Assembly: GCA_050945855.1 (NCBI GenBank)
Contig: JBMNTS010000005.1
Location: forward strand, 3,069-67,068
Reading direction: 5' to 3'
From: CAYSNP01 sp050945855
Lineage (GTDB): Bacteria; Bacillota; Clostridia; Christensenellales; DTU072
DNA length: 64,000 nt
This document shows, piece after piece, positions 7,839 to 18,600 of this stretch (position 1 is the stretch's first letter; every line of letters begins with the position of its first letter). The notes under the pieces are model-generated. The model was not told the DNA's origin. It did no database searches and saw only the letters and a list, made by a program, of their open reading frames with translations. The translations under genes were made by a program, and so were the position numbers.

Positions 7839-9254
7839 ATGAAAAAGCCGGCTTTTTATAATAGCGCGTTGGGCAAAATCATTGTCTGGGCGCTGGTTAT
7901 CTTACTTTTGTTATCGTCTGTAATCCTTATAGGCATATATTACTTCTACCCTTTTCCCGAAAATAACGAAGAGCCCATTCCCGATCCCGGAGAGGGACCG
8001 CTGGTATACGGGCAAGAGGTTTTGCAAGGCTTTCACAACAGCCTTCAGGTGTTTTTGCAAAACGCGCTTTTCCTCAACCGCGCCAACGCGGAACAGCTGG
8101 TAAGGTTTTTCCTTACCGCGTTTTCCCGGGCGCGCGTCCCCGGCGAAAAGGTGCTTGCCTTCGGTCAGTATCTTGCCGTGCATTGGAAGGAGGCGGATAC
8201 TTATCTGGAAAGGGTAATAGGCTACCTGGAGGAGGACGGCTCCGGAATCAAGGTCAGGGAAGGGGTGGATATTTATACTTTTTATGGTGAAATCGCGATA
8301 ATTTCCGTCGCCCTTATAAATATGCTGGACGCCTGCGGCTTTAGCAGAGGTGAAATCGGGGCTACCCTTTTCGAGTTTTTGTATCAAATCCCCGACGCGG
8401 AATATCACGCCGCCCTGCTCAGCCTTTCCAAACAAGGCTTTATTACCCTTTATGATAGCATATACGCTGTGCTTGCCGTAGCCAATGCGGATTTTTCCGC
8501 GGGCTATACCCCCGAGGGCTTGCGCAGAATGCGCAGCGGGATGTATCAGATAGGCGGCAATTATATTAATTTGTATAACGACCCGGGCAGCGAAACCATA
8601 GAAGGGGTGTTCGGCGTTCGCTTTTTGGTTTTGCCCGAGGATGTAGGCGAAATCGAAGAGGAGCAGCTTGCCGCCTACAATGACGCGATAGCCTCACTCG
8701 ACGGGCTTATCGGCTTTTCCCTGCTCTTTTTCAGCGAGTTTTGCGTGCGCGCGACGGACGAACTTTACGAAAACGCCGCCGAATACGCGCAAAACAAAGA
8801 AGAGGACCGCCTTATCATATCCGCCCTTCAAGCGGCAAGGAGCGCGCGCTCCGCGCTGGACTCCTGCTATGCCAACAGCAAAAATACCGTCATTAAGAAT
8901 GATGCTCAACTGGTTTCCGCTTACGCGCTTATGTATGAAAAATTCGGCAGCCTTACAGGCGCAGGCGGGGGGGATTACTCCTCCGATTTGCAAGAATATT
9001 TGGATATCCTTTTCAGCCTTGCGGGAGATGAGTATAAAGATATAGACACCTTAGCCAAAGCGGGCAACCTCGACGAGGATACAAAAGGCGCACTCTTGGG
9101 CAAAATCGAGCAGCTTTCGGAAATCGACGAGGAGACCAAAGCGTTCCCCGCTAAGGTGGCGGGAGTGCTGATATTCAACATCGCTTTCAAGGTATTGGAC
9201 GTGAAGGGATTTTTGGAAGAGCTGGCGCAAAACGCGGCAGGGGGTATGGTATAA
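7839..9254 (+). CDS. Membrane-anchored extracytoplasmic protein of an ABC operon
   Basis: The 471-residue protein has one N-terminal membrane helix (about 12-33) and no lipobox or signal peptidase site that I can see, so the remaining 440 residues are probably anchored outside the cell. They look mostly helical and acidic. Its stop overlaps the start of the ATPase gene (TAATG), and the permease overlaps in the same way, so the three are translationally coupled. That suggests a dedicated partner of a MacB/LolCDE-type exporter, in the place where adaptor proteins are often encoded. I recognise no family. The promoter leaves almost no leader. Confidence 0.7.
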   Translation: MKKPAFYNSALGKIIVWALVILLLLSSVILIGIYYFYPFPENNEEPIPDPGEGPLVYGQEVLQGFHNSLQVFLQNALFLNRANAEQLVRFFLTAFSRARVPGEKVLAFGQYLAVHWKEADTYLERVIGYLEEDGSGIKVREGVDIYTFYGEIAIISVALINMLDACGFSRGEIGATLFEFLYQIPDAEYHAALLSLSKQGFITLYDSIYAVLAVANADFSAGYTPEGLRRMRSGMYQIGGNYINLYNDPGSETIEGVFGVRFLVLPEDVGEIEEEQLAAYNDAIASLDGLIGFSLLFFSEFCVRATDELYENAAEYAQNKEEDRLIISALQAARSARSALDSCYANSKNTVIKNDAQLVSAYALMYEKFGSLTGAGGGDYSSDLQEYLDILFSLAGDEYKDIDTLAKAGNLDEDTKGALLGKIEQLSEIDEETKAFPAKVAGVLIFNIAFKVLDVKGFLEELAQNAAGGMV

Positions 9255-9940
9255 TGCTGAAGGTAATAAACGTTTATAAGACTTTTGAAAATGGCGGCTC
9301 TTTTGACGCCGGCAAAGACACCCGCCGCATGGTGCTCAAAGGCGTTAGTTTGGATATCCAAAAGGGCGATTTTGTGTCTATAATGGGCGCCTCCGGCAGC
9401 GGGAAAAGCACGCTGCTCACCATTATGGGCGGCATCGACAGACCCACTGCGGGCGAAGTGTATTTTCAGGACAGATGCATAAGCAATCTCCCCGAATCCC
9501 AGCTTGCCGTACTGCGGCGTACAAAAATCGGTTTTGTGTTTCAGTTCTTTAATCTTGCCCCATACCTGAGCGTGGAGGAAAATATTTTACTGCCCATAAT
9601 TCTGGACGGCAAAAAGGTCAGGGATTATGCGGGAAAAGCGGCGGAGCTTATGAAGTATCTTGGGATAGCGGAGTATAAAAATTCCCTGCCCGGCAAGCTC
9701 TCGGGCGGAGAGCAGCAAAGGGTGGCTATCGCCAAAGGGCTTATCAGCGACCCCGACGTAATCCTGCTTGACGAGCCTACCGGCAATCTGGACAGCGTAA
9801 GCGCGGAGGATATTATGCGCCTGCTGGTCAAAATCAATAATGAGCGGGGCACCACCATAGTGCAGGTCACGCACAGCGAGCATAACGCCCTCTACGCTTC
9901 CAAAATCTATCATATCAAAGACGGTCAGATTATAGCCTAA
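9254..9940 (+). CDS. ABC transporter ATP-binding protein (MacB/LolD type)
   Basis: This 228-residue cytoplasmic ATPase has a Walker A (GASGSGKS, 45-52), Q-loop Gln97, signature LSGGE (149-153), Walker B VILLDE (169-174) and the H-loop His207. Size and the FQFFNLAPYLSVEEN region fit the MacB/LolD/FtsE group, which drives extracytoplasmic work or release of lipophilic substrates, not solute import. Start and stop overlap both neighbours by one base (TAATG). The partner permease is the next gene. The substrate is unknown; it may be a lipid, lipoprotein, antimicrobial or envelope remodelling signal. Confidence 0.92.
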   Translation: MLKVINVYKTFENGGSFDAGKDTRRMVLKGVSLDIQKGDFVSIMGASGSGKSTLLTIMGGIDRPTAGEVYFQDRCISNLPESQLAVLRRTKIGFVFQFFNLAPYLSVEENILLPIILDGKKVRDYAGKAAELMKYLGIAEYKNSLPGKLSGGEQQRVAIAKGLISDPDVILLDEPTGNLDSVSAEDIMRLLVKINNERGTTIVQVTHSEHNALYASKIYHIKDGQIIA

Positions 9941-12483
9941 TGAATATTATTTTAAAGCACACCTTAATAAGCATGCGCAAAAACAGGGCGCAAATCGCTT
10001 TGATTATCGCAACGGTTACCGTGGTTGTGAGTATGCTTTTCGCAAGTTTTTCCATGTTTGACATATTCTTCAATATCAACGCGGCGGAGTTTACCCGCCT
10101 TGCTGCGGACGCGGATATGATAGTGGGCGCCCATTACGACGGCGAATTTTATTCCTCTAACGAACTAAATGATTTGCTATCTCCTTACGCGGACAAGATA
10201 GAATATAAAAAGCATTTTATTAAAATGAGAGGGGTATTGCGGACCGAAAAGGATAATATCGGAGTGCTGATTGAGGCTACCGACCTTGCGGAATACCTTA
10301 AAAATACCACTCTTTACGGAAAGTATCGGGAAGGGGGGCTTGCCTATCCCTCCATAGTTATTAATCAGCGGTTTGCGGGCGAAAACAACCTTGGTTTGGG
10401 CGACACCGTGGAGCTTTTTTTGGGCACAGCGGAAGGCTACAAAAAATTCAGCGTATACGCCATAAGTCAGAACACCGGCATATTTGCCTCCGGCGCCGCC
10501 ATTAACGTGCTGATAGACCTTAATGACGCGGAAGGGCAGGGGCTGATTAACGTCACGCTGCTGAAGTTTAAGGATAAGGCGGTTTATGTCCAAGTGGAAG
10601 AACTGCTTAACGAACGCATGCCGAACATAAGCGTGGGCGAAGCCCTGAACACCACGCGCAACAGACAAATCGCGCTTAACAACACCCTGCTTTTCGGGGT
10701 GGCTTTACTGTTTATAGCGGGTATGATGTCGCTTATTCTGGTCACCAGTTACATGATAATTGTAAAATCCCGCCTTAACGAAATGATAATATTCAAGACC
10801 GCGGGCGCGACTCCGCTGCAGACTACGCTTATTATGCTGTCCGAAGCCCTGATGTACGCGGTGGCCGGCTCCCTTTGCGGCCTTATCGTGGGCAGAGGGG
10901 GTATGGCGCTTGCGGAATCCGCGCTGCTCAAAAACTTTTCCGCCGCAATTACTTACGAGTGGTGGAAATGGCTGCTTGCTTTTGCGGGCGGCATAATCTG
11001 CGCTCTTGCTTCCGCCCTTGTGCCGATTATCAGGCTTTCCCGCAAATCCATACGCGAGGCGACCTCGGGCACGGTAAAGGAAGTCAGGAATATAAAGCCG
11101 GTATATTTGATAATTTTGCTTGCGGTAATGGGCATAGTAATCTACGCTATGCGCAGCCTGTCCACATTCTACGTGCTTGTCTTATGCGCGCCGCTTATTG
11201 CGCTTATCGCGCTGTTTATCTTTGCCGGCTCTCCAAACGTACATCTTTGGGTATCCAAAATAGCTGAAAAAATATTCCAAAAAGGCGTATTCAGACTTTC
11301 ATCGGTAACGACAAGGCGAAACGGAGCGGTGCATAACGTGTCCGTTCTGCTCTCCACGGTAATCGCTTTCAGCTTTATGGTGGTGGCGGTAATAGATTTT
11401 GTAAACGTGATGCTTACGCCAAGCAACGCAAGGTACGTATCCGATTTTGTAGTGGAGTACCAAAGCGGCGACAAGCTGCCCTCAAGAGCGGATTTGCTAA
11501 GGCTGGAGAGCGGGCTTGCGGGAGTGGAAGGGATAGAAGGGGCGTATCTTGTGGCTTCAAGCGGTATTGAGTTAAAGGACGAAAGCGGGAAATACGCGGA
11601 CGACGACAGATGGTTGCAGCTTGTGGGGCTTTCCGATCTCTCCAGGCTGGATTATATTTTTGCCGACCCCGGCAACATTGTATACAAGCTGCCCCCTTCC
11701 GGCGCGGAGCATCCCGCAATATGCAATATAGACCTTATCAAGCGGTTTGGTCTTAAAGCGGGGGACGAGCTGCGCTTCCTTATCCGCAACGAGGAGGGAG
11801 AAGTAATAAGGGAGTACGGGCAATCCGTCACCATAGTGGGCATTGATTACACCGCAACCGAATATGACAAGTATGTTTATACCGATTTGGGCGCGCTGTA
11901 CGACAATGAGGAAAGCCTTGCGATAGGCGTACGCTATTTTGTCAACGCCGGGCAAGGCGAGGAGGCCTTTTCGCGTTTGCGCGGCTTTCTGGAGCAGGAC
12001 GGGGAGTTTGGGGGACGCGCTTTTGTTTTCGGTTATGAGCGGTGGCTGTACTCTTCCGCCCTGGGGCTGGGCAATGTGAAAGGGCTGCTTGCCATGCTGC
12101 AGATTGCCATTTGCCTGGTGGCGTTTTTAGGGATAGTCAACGTCAGTATAGTTACCGCTTACGACAGGGAGCAGGAATACAATATATATAAATTCAGCGG
12201 TATGAGCGAGAAAGGTTACCTATTGCACGCCCTGGGCGAAAGTGTTATAATAGGCATGTCCGGCGCCGCTATAGGCGCGGTTATTTGCGTATGCGTGTAT
12301 CAGATGATGCCCGCGCTTGCCATCGCCGCGGAAAAATATATGGTTTTTGCCGCGATAAACGTTAAACTTGCGGTTGTGCTTTCCGCCTGTTTTGTCCTCT
12401 TCGGGCTGTTGTGGTATTCCATTGCCTGCAGGGGCAGGCGGAGATTTAATCTTATGAGGAGCCAAAACGAAAGACTGATATAG
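9940..12483 (+). CDS. FtsX-family ABC transporter permease
   Basis: The 847-residue permease has an N-terminal membrane helix, a large extracytoplasmic domain, a cluster of three helices (about 245-365), a second helix pair, a second extracytoplasmic domain, and three closing helices. This duplicated FtsX layout (two MacB_PCD plus FtsX units) is typical of Firmicutes permeases of the BceB/YtrF/SalY kind. It pairs with the ATPase it overlaps (TAATG). No peptidase or kinase gene that would mark a bacteriocin sensor-exporter is adjacent. The next gene, a beta-galactosidase, begins 8 bases on. Confidence 0.88.
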   Translation: MNIILKHTLISMRKNRAQIALIIATVTVVVSMLFASFSMFDIFFNINAAEFTRLAADADMIVGAHYDGEFYSSNELNDLLSPYADKIEYKKHFIKMRGVLRTEKDNIGVLIEATDLAEYLKNTTLYGKYREGGLAYPSIVINQRFAGENNLGLGDTVELFLGTAEGYKKFSVYAISQNTGIFASGAAINVLIDLNDAEGQGLINVTLLKFKDKAVYVQVEELLNERMPNISVGEALNTTRNRQIALNNTLLFGVALLFIAGMMSLILVTSYMIIVKSRLNEMIIFKTAGATPLQTTLIMLSEALMYAVAGSLCGLIVGRGGMALAESALLKNFSAAITYEWWKWLLAFAGGIICALASALVPIIRLSRKSIREATSGTVKEVRNIKPVYLIILLAVMGIVIYAMRSLSTFYVLVLCAPLIALIALFIFAGSPNVHLWVSKIAEKIFQKGVFRLSSVTTRRNGAVHNVSVLLSTVIAFSFMVVAVIDFVNVMLTPSNARYVSDFVVEYQSGDKLPSRADLLRLESGLAGVEGIEGAYLVASSGIELKDESGKYADDDRWLQLVGLSDLSRLDYIFADPGNIVYKLPPSGAEHPAICNIDLIKRFGLKAGDELRFLIRNEEGEVIREYGQSVTIVGIDYTATEYDKYVYTDLGALYDNEESLAIGVRYFVNAGQGEEAFSRLRGFLEQDGEFGGRAFVFGYERWLYSSALGLGNVKGLLAMLQIAICLVAFLGIVNVSIVTAYDREQEYNIYKFSGMSEKGYLLHALGESVIIGMSGAAIGAVICVCVYQMMPALAIAAEKYMVFAAINVKLAVVLSACFVLFGLLWYSIACRGRRRFNLMRSQNERLI

Positions 12484-12491
12484 GAGTCATT

Positions 12492-15461
12492 ATGAAATAC
12501 AGGATAAACAAAGAGAACTACAAAACTTTTTCCGTTTTTGAAGAAAACAGAATGTCCCCGCGTACATATTTTATTCCCTTTTCTCAAAAAAGCGAACTTG
12601 CGATTACCTCTCCGCAAAGCGAGAGGTATTATTCGGACAAGGTTACCCTGCTTTCGGGGGAATGGGATTTTATCTATTACGATAAGGTAAGCGGGATTGC
12701 GGACGAATTTGACTCCGATGAGGTAGGCTGGCAGAGCGTAAGCGTGCCTTCGGTATGGCAAAGGACGGGTTTTGAGTCTCCCGTATATCTTAACCATTCT
12801 TATCCCTTCCCCTCCAAGCCTCCGCGCTTCCCATACGATTGCCCGGCAGGGATATACAGAAAACGCTTTAGCGTGCAGGGCTATTCCCGCCATATCCTCA
12901 CCTTTTTGGGCGCTGCGGGCGGACTGGAAGTTTACGTCAACGGGAAACGGGTAGGTTACGGCGAAGGCAGCCACAATACGCAGGAATTTGACATAACCCC
13001 CTTTGTTCAAAGCGGGGAAAACGAGCTTGTGGCGGTGCTGTTCAAGTGGAGTAACGGCACTTATTTGGAATGTCAGGATATGTTCAGGGAAAACGGCATT
13101 TTCCGCGACGTATATATTACGTCTTTGGCGGAGTATGATTTTTGGGATATAAAGCTCACTCCCAAAAAGAGCGGCTTCGGGTGGGAACTGCAAATAGCCG
13201 CCATGCTGAACAATAAGGACGACGATTTTCAGGCAACGGCCTATCTGTATGACAATGACCGATTGGTGGCGCAAGCCGAATTAAGGGACAATTACGCCGA
13301 GCTAACCGACCTGGAAGTGCAGGAGTGGTCCGCGGAAATACCTTACCTTTACGAATTGTATCTGGAGATTGTGCACAACGGTGAAACGCTTAGCGTAGTT
13401 CGCAGCTTTGTAGGCTTCAAAGAGGTAAGCATAGACGGGGCAGTCTTTAAAATCAACGGCAGGGCGGTAAAGCTGTTGGGCGTAAACCGTCACGACACGC
13501 ATCCGCAAAAGGGATATGCGATTAGCGTGGAGGATATAGAGCGGGATATTTTGCTTCTTAAGCAATTCAACTGCAATGCCGTTCGCACTTCGCACTATCC
13601 CCCCGACCCCGTGTATCTGCAGCTTTGCGACATTTACGGGCTGTACGTGATAGACGAGGCGGATATAGAGTGTCACGGCGCCATTAGAAAGGGGCGCAGA
13701 GGCAGGATAAGCAACCGCCCGGAATGGGAAGGGCATTTTTTGGACAGAGTAAAGCGCATGGTAATCCGCGATTACAACCGCGCTTGCGTCGTTATGTGGT
13801 CATTAGGTAACGAGTCGGGCGGCAGGCGCAATCAGGACACCTGCGCGCGCTGGATAAAAAAGGTCAGCCCTCTGCCCGTGCATTACGAAAACGTTTACGG
13901 CCCCGTAAGGTTTGGCTACGACGTCACAAGCAGAATGTACACTCATCCCGAAACCCTGGAGAAAATAGGGCAGGGCAAGGCGAACATTTTTTACGGTAAA
14001 GGCAAAAAGCCCTTTTTCCTTTGCGAATACGCTCACGCCATGGGAGTGGGTCCGGGCAGCTTAAAAGAGTATACGGACGCTTTCTTAAAGTATGACAACT
14101 TAATGGGCGGCTGCGTGTGGGAGATGATAGACCACGCGGTGGAGGGCTACAGCGATAAATACCGTTACACCTACGGAGGCGACCACGGCGAAGCGGCGCA
14201 TGACGGCAATTTTTGCGTGGACGGCTTGTTTTTCCCGGACAGGACGCCGCATACGGGAGCGTACGCAATGCTGGAGGCTTACCGCCCTATAAGAGCGCAA
14301 ATGCTTGCTCCCGACGTCTTTACTTTCAAAAACATACGCAGCTTCAAGAGCGCTGAGGATATCAGGATAAACTGGCTGCTGCTGAAAAACGGGGAAGAGG
14401 CGGACGGAAGTTCCTTTATAGCTGATATCGCCCCCGGCGACACCATAGTAAAAAATATCACTTACAAGGATATGGATAAGGATGCGGAATACGTGCTGCG
14501 CTTCACTTATACGAATCTTGAAAAAACCTTGACGCTGGGCAACGACGAGTTTATTGTTCAGGCGGCTGACTTGCGACACATTCCCGGGGAAGGCGAGTGC
14601 AAAAGGAGTATTGAGGACGGCAAGTGCATTATAGAATGCGAAAATTCAAGCATAGTTTTTGACAAAAAGGAAGGCAGACTTGCCGGCATTAAGGTAGCGG
14701 GACAGGAAGTGCTGGCGAACGCTGTTGCCCCCAATATTGCGCGCGCGGATCTGGACAACGATGGCAAAATCAAAAAACGCTGGAAAAAACAGGGGCTGTA
14801 CGAAAGAAAGCTCAAGGTCAGAAAAGTGACCGAGACCCTTGAGGCCGGCCGCGCGGTCTATCAGGTAAGCGCCGCTTACGGCGGAAAGACTAAGTTCAGG
14901 CTAAACACCGTATACGAGCTTTTTGCGGACGGCAGCATCAAAATCACCAATTCCATAAAGAGTATGTTCAAAAAAATCAATCTGCCCCGCTTCGGCAATA
15001 TGCTGAGACTGAACAGAAGCTATGAAAACATCGAGTATTACGGCAGAGGGGAAAAGGAAAACCTGCCCGACTTTAAGCTGCAGGCGCAACTGGGCAGATA
15101 CTCTGCCAAAATCGCCGACTTTGCGCAAAACTACATAAAACCGCAGGAATCCGGCATTCATACGGATATGCGCCTGGTAAGCCTTACCAACAAAAAGGGA
15201 GAGGGAATAGCCATAAAAGCGTGCTGCGCGCCCTTTATATTTAACGCAAGCCTATATGACACCGACAGTATTATAAGCGCCGCCCACCCCGAGGACTTGC
15301 GCCCCGCTGACGCCGCTCTTATCTATATAGACGGCTTTATGCGCGGCACAGGCAGCAACTCCTGCGGCCCAAAACCCATGGAAATGTATACGGTCAAAGC
15401 GGGCAGAGCGCCACTGACCTATTCTTATATTATCTGTCCTATAACAAAAAGCGATAAATAA
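12492..15461 (+). CDS. LacZ-type beta-galactosidase (GH2)
   Basis: The 989-residue enzyme hydrolyses terminal beta-galactosides. It has the GH2 order: sugar-binding jelly roll, Ig-like domain, TIM barrel, and a C-terminal small-chain domain (from about 700). The acid/base Glu441 lies in WSLGNESG and the nucleophile Glu512 in CEYAHAMG, both as in E. coli LacZ. It has no signal peptide, so it is cytoplasmic. A GGAG ribosome binding site precedes the ATG, and the gene sits 8 bases after the permease, so it is likely read from the promoter at 7801. No lactose transporter or repressor is adjacent; an exporter-type ABC system would not bring lactose in. Downstream it meets the fusion gene tail-to-tail. 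Confidence 0.93.
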   Translation: MKYRINKENYKTFSVFEENRMSPRTYFIPFSQKSELAITSPQSERYYSDKVTLLSGEWDFIYYDKVSGIADEFDSDEVGWQSVSVPSVWQRTGFESPVYLNHSYPFPSKPPRFPYDCPAGIYRKRFSVQGYSRHILTFLGAAGGLEVYVNGKRVGYGEGSHNTQEFDITPFVQSGENELVAVLFKWSNGTYLECQDMFRENGIFRDVYITSLAEYDFWDIKLTPKKSGFGWELQIAAMLNNKDDDFQATAYLYDNDRLVAQAELRDNYAELTDLEVQEWSAEIPYLYELYLEIVHNGETLSVVRSFVGFKEVSIDGAVFKINGRAVKLLGVNRHDTHPQKGYAISVEDIERDILLLKQFNCNAVRTSHYPPDPVYLQLCDIYGLYVIDEADIECHGAIRKGRRGRISNRPEWEGHFLDRVKRMVIRDYNRACVVMWSLGNESGGRRNQDTCARWIKKVSPLPVHYENVYGPVRFGYDVTSRMYTHPETLEKIGQGKANIFYGKGKKPFFLCEYAHAMGVGPGSLKEYTDAFLKYDNLMGGCVWEMIDHAVEGYSDKYRYTYGGDHGEAAHDGNFCVDGLFFPDRTPHTGAYAMLEAYRPIRAQMLAPDVFTFKNIRSFKSAEDIRINWLLLKNGEEADGSSFIADIAPGDTIVKNITYKDMDKDAEYVLRFTYTNLEKTLTLGNDEFIVQAADLRHIPGEGECKRSIEDGKCIIECENSSIVFDKKEGRLAGIKVAGQEVLANAVAPNIARADLDNDGKIKKRWKKQGLYERKLKVRKVTETLEAGRAVYQVSAAYGGKTKFRLNTVYELFADGSIKITNSIKSMFKKINLPRFGNMLRLNRSYENIEYYGRGEKENLPDFKLQAQLGRYSAKIADFAQNYIKPQESGIHTDMRLVSLTNKKGEGIAIKACCAPFIFNASLYDTDSIISAAHPEDLRPADAALIYIDGFMRGTGSNSCGPKPMEMYTVKAGRAPLTYSYIICPITKSDK

Positions 15462-15517
15462 TATATCACGGCAATTAATAAGAAAAAAGCCTTGAGAACA
15501 CTATAAATCTACCTTAA

Positions 15518-15630
15518 CACGCCGCAGGCGTATTGCATTTCGGCATAAGCCGAAATTGCATATTGCCGGTATAGGCAATATTTCATATTGGCGCAAGCCA
15601 ATATTTAATTGCGCCGCAAGGCGCCTTGCG
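15518..15630. repeat. Hairpin chain A1 (five small hairpins, ATTGCAT-like spacers)
   Basis: Between two convergent genes there are five hairpins in a row: ACGCC/GGCGT (15519-15531), ATTTCGGC/GCCGAAAT (15537-15556), TATTGCC/GGCAATA (15561-15580), ATATTGGC/GCCAATAT (15585-15604, GCAA loop) and GCGCC/GGCGC (15611-15624, GCAA loop). Each has a different stem. The gaps between them are short variants of TTGCAT/TTTCAT. The chain ends in a perfect 16-base palindrome (15615-15630). A 50-base part recurs inverted at 49034-49083. Confidence 0.75.
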
Positions 15631-15639
15631 GACGCGCAT

Positions 15640-18600
15640 CTATACAAGCATTTTCCCTATGGATGCCAACTCTTCCTGAGCTTCTTTGGGCAGCAGTACG
15701 GGCTGAATGCCCAGTTTATGACATTCCAGAATTTTGTGGGCGGTGATTTCCAATACTTCGGTAGTATCCGCCGCTCTCCTTACGCTGTTTCCGCAGACTA
15801 CCAGACCGTGATTTTGCATTAGTGCCGCCGCGCCTTCCGCGCCTAAGGCATCGGCCACCATATCGCCCAATTCGGGGGAGCCGGGGATAACAAAGTCCAC
15901 TACGGGGACTTCGCCGATAAAGGCGGCGTCCGTGGAGACCGGCTTAAAGCTGAGATTGGTAAGCGCCATAAGGGTGGCCGCGGGGGCGTGGGAGTGAATC
16001 ACCGCCATAATCTCCGGCCGTTTTTTGTAAATGGCAAGATGCACCATTTTTTCGCTGCTGGCGGAAAGGCTACTCTCGCCTACCACGTTGCCGTCAAGGT
16101 CTATGCGCACCATCATATCCGCCTTAAGGTCACCCTTGAATATGGAACTGGGCGTAATCCATACGTGGTTGGGGTTGTCCTCACAGCGCGCGCTTACGTT
16201 GCCGCCTATGCCGGTAATAAGCCCTTTGGCGTAAAGCTCGTTGGTGACCTGCAATATCTCGTCGCGCACGTCGCCCACTTTGGCAGCTTCAGGTTGGGCG
16301 TAAATGATTTTCTGTTCAACTGTTTCCCGCTTTTCCTCGGTTTTTTTCCCGAACAGCCTTGCAAAGAAACCTTGTTTCTTAGCCTGCCTTTCAACAACGG
16401 GCCGCGCCTCTTCCTTTTTGACTGTGTCCGCTTGCGGAGCAATTATCGGAGCCTGTGAAAGCGCGGAAACATCAGTGATACCCGTGCTTGCCATAGCTTT
16501 TCCGTAAGAGGTCATCATCAGCTTAAGCAAGGACTGCATGCTCATTGCCTTGCGCACATTGCCGGTAAAGCTCATTTTTCCCGTCATGGCCGCTTTCGCT
16601 CCGTTAACGGTGCCTTTCATCATTCCGTCAAATATCTCAATCGGCATATTCAGGCACACGTCGGCGGCGCCTCCGGTAAACTCGCCCAAGCCGCAAATAA
16701 CCTCGCCGCCCTTGAAGTACATATAACAGCTTTGCCCGTTGTCCTTAAAGGTGATTTGGAAACTTATATCCTTACTCGCCGTCTTTTGCCCTACTTCCTC
16801 ATCGGCGGAAAGCTCCTTTAAAAATGCCTCGATAAGCTGCATATATCCGCCCGCACCCGCCGGCGTTGCCGCGGTATCGGGTGCCTTTTGGGGCGCCGTT
16901 TCCGGCTTTTGAGATACCTTTACTTCTTGTTTCGCCGAAGCGGCGTCCAAATCGCTTACCCCGGTCTGCTTGGCTTTAAGGCCGGCAAGCGCCTGTATAT
17001 CCACCTTCCTTTCGCCCGTAAAGGAAAAGTCTTTAAGCGCCTTGCGGTTGATTACGTCCGAACTTAACTCTCCTTTGAGCAGCCTCTCGATATTTTCCGC
17101 GATTATCAGCCCCTGATGTATGCTTACCTGTTTGGTATTGCCGCCTATATGCGGAGTGCATAAAACGTTTTCCATTTGCACCAGCGGGTCATTATACGCC
17201 GGAGGCTCCACGTCAAATACGTCCAGTGCCGCTCCCGCCAGTTTTCCGCTTTTGAGAGCGTCCAACAGCGCGGCGCTGTCTACCAGCGCGGCGCGCGCGG
17301 TGTTGACGAAATACGCTCCGTCCTTCATTTTCGCGAACGCCTCCGCGTTAATCATCCCTTTGGTCTGCCCGGTTACCGGAGCATGCAGGCTTATTATATC
17401 GCTTTCACTAAGCAACTCGTCCAGTTCTGCCTTACGCGCGCCCATCAGAGCCGCCGCGCCGAAAGTAAGGTAAGGGTCGTACACCAGCACCTGCGCGCCG
17501 AAAGCAAGCAGCCTTTTCGCCACCTTTTTGCCTATCGCCCCGCCGCCTATAAGACCTACCTTTTTGCGCCATAGTTCCATGCCCTGATAACGGAAATACG
17601 CCGCTCCCATTCTGCCCATATCCCCGGCCTGACCCCCTTCCTCTTTAAGGAAAGCCGCCGCCTGGGGAATCATGCGCGCGAGGTTGAGCATAAAAGCCAG
17701 CGCCAAATCCGCCACCGCCTCCGAATTTCTGCCCGGTGTGTACACTACCGCTATGCCCGCCGCGCTGCACGCGTCCACGTCGATATTGGTGGGATTGCCT
17801 CTGCATACGCCTATCATTCTGAGGTTGGGCAGCGCCTTTACTATGTCCGCGTCCACAATATCCACTTCGGTAATAAAAATATCGTAATTTTTGAGGGTGG
17901 ATATCATTTCCTCCCCTTCCAGCATGTCTCCGTCCCGGTAATTTTTCGCGGTGACTTCCCCGTAAGCGCGCAAAAGGTCGATAGCCTCCGCGGATAAATC
18001 CGCGTCCGAATAAATGCGCAGCTTAGCCTTTTGGGTGCCGCTCTTTTTTTCGCCCTCCGCCGACTTTAACTCGCTTATCAGCGCGCCTAACGGCATATTT
18101 GTTTCAAAGGAAGAGGCGTACGCCTCCCGCCACTCTTCGTAAATGCGGCGGTAGGTCTCCTCCTTGCCCGCGAACTTATCCTTTACGCCGACCATTTCGG
18201 CCGCTGCTTCCTTTAGCCCTTTGTATATCCCCGCGCCCGCCGCCGCGCATATAGCCGCGCCCAGTACGGACGCCTCCGGAAGCGCGGTCCTTATTATCTC
18301 CTTTTCCGTAACCTGAGAGATAATATAAGGAAAGATATCGTCTTTGCTCGCGCCGCCGCCTATGGCGATTTTTTCAGGCTCCGCCCCCGCGACCTCGGCA
18401 AGCTGGTCTATATTTGCCTTGACCCCGAAGGCAAGCCCTTCCACAACCCCGCGGGAAATATTAGACCGGTCAAATTCGTTAGGAATATGATTGGTGGTGG
18501 AAAAGTATATCTGGTCAATGGGCAGGGCAAGCACGGAAACGTTGAAAACCGAAGCCCCCACCGTAGAGAGAAGCCCGCCCGCGCCGCAGGGAGCGGCGGC

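Noticed and set aside
12300..13274. A 324-codon minus-strand frame opposite the permease and lacZ
   Set aside because: It spans the junction of two confident genes and has no start signal or domain.
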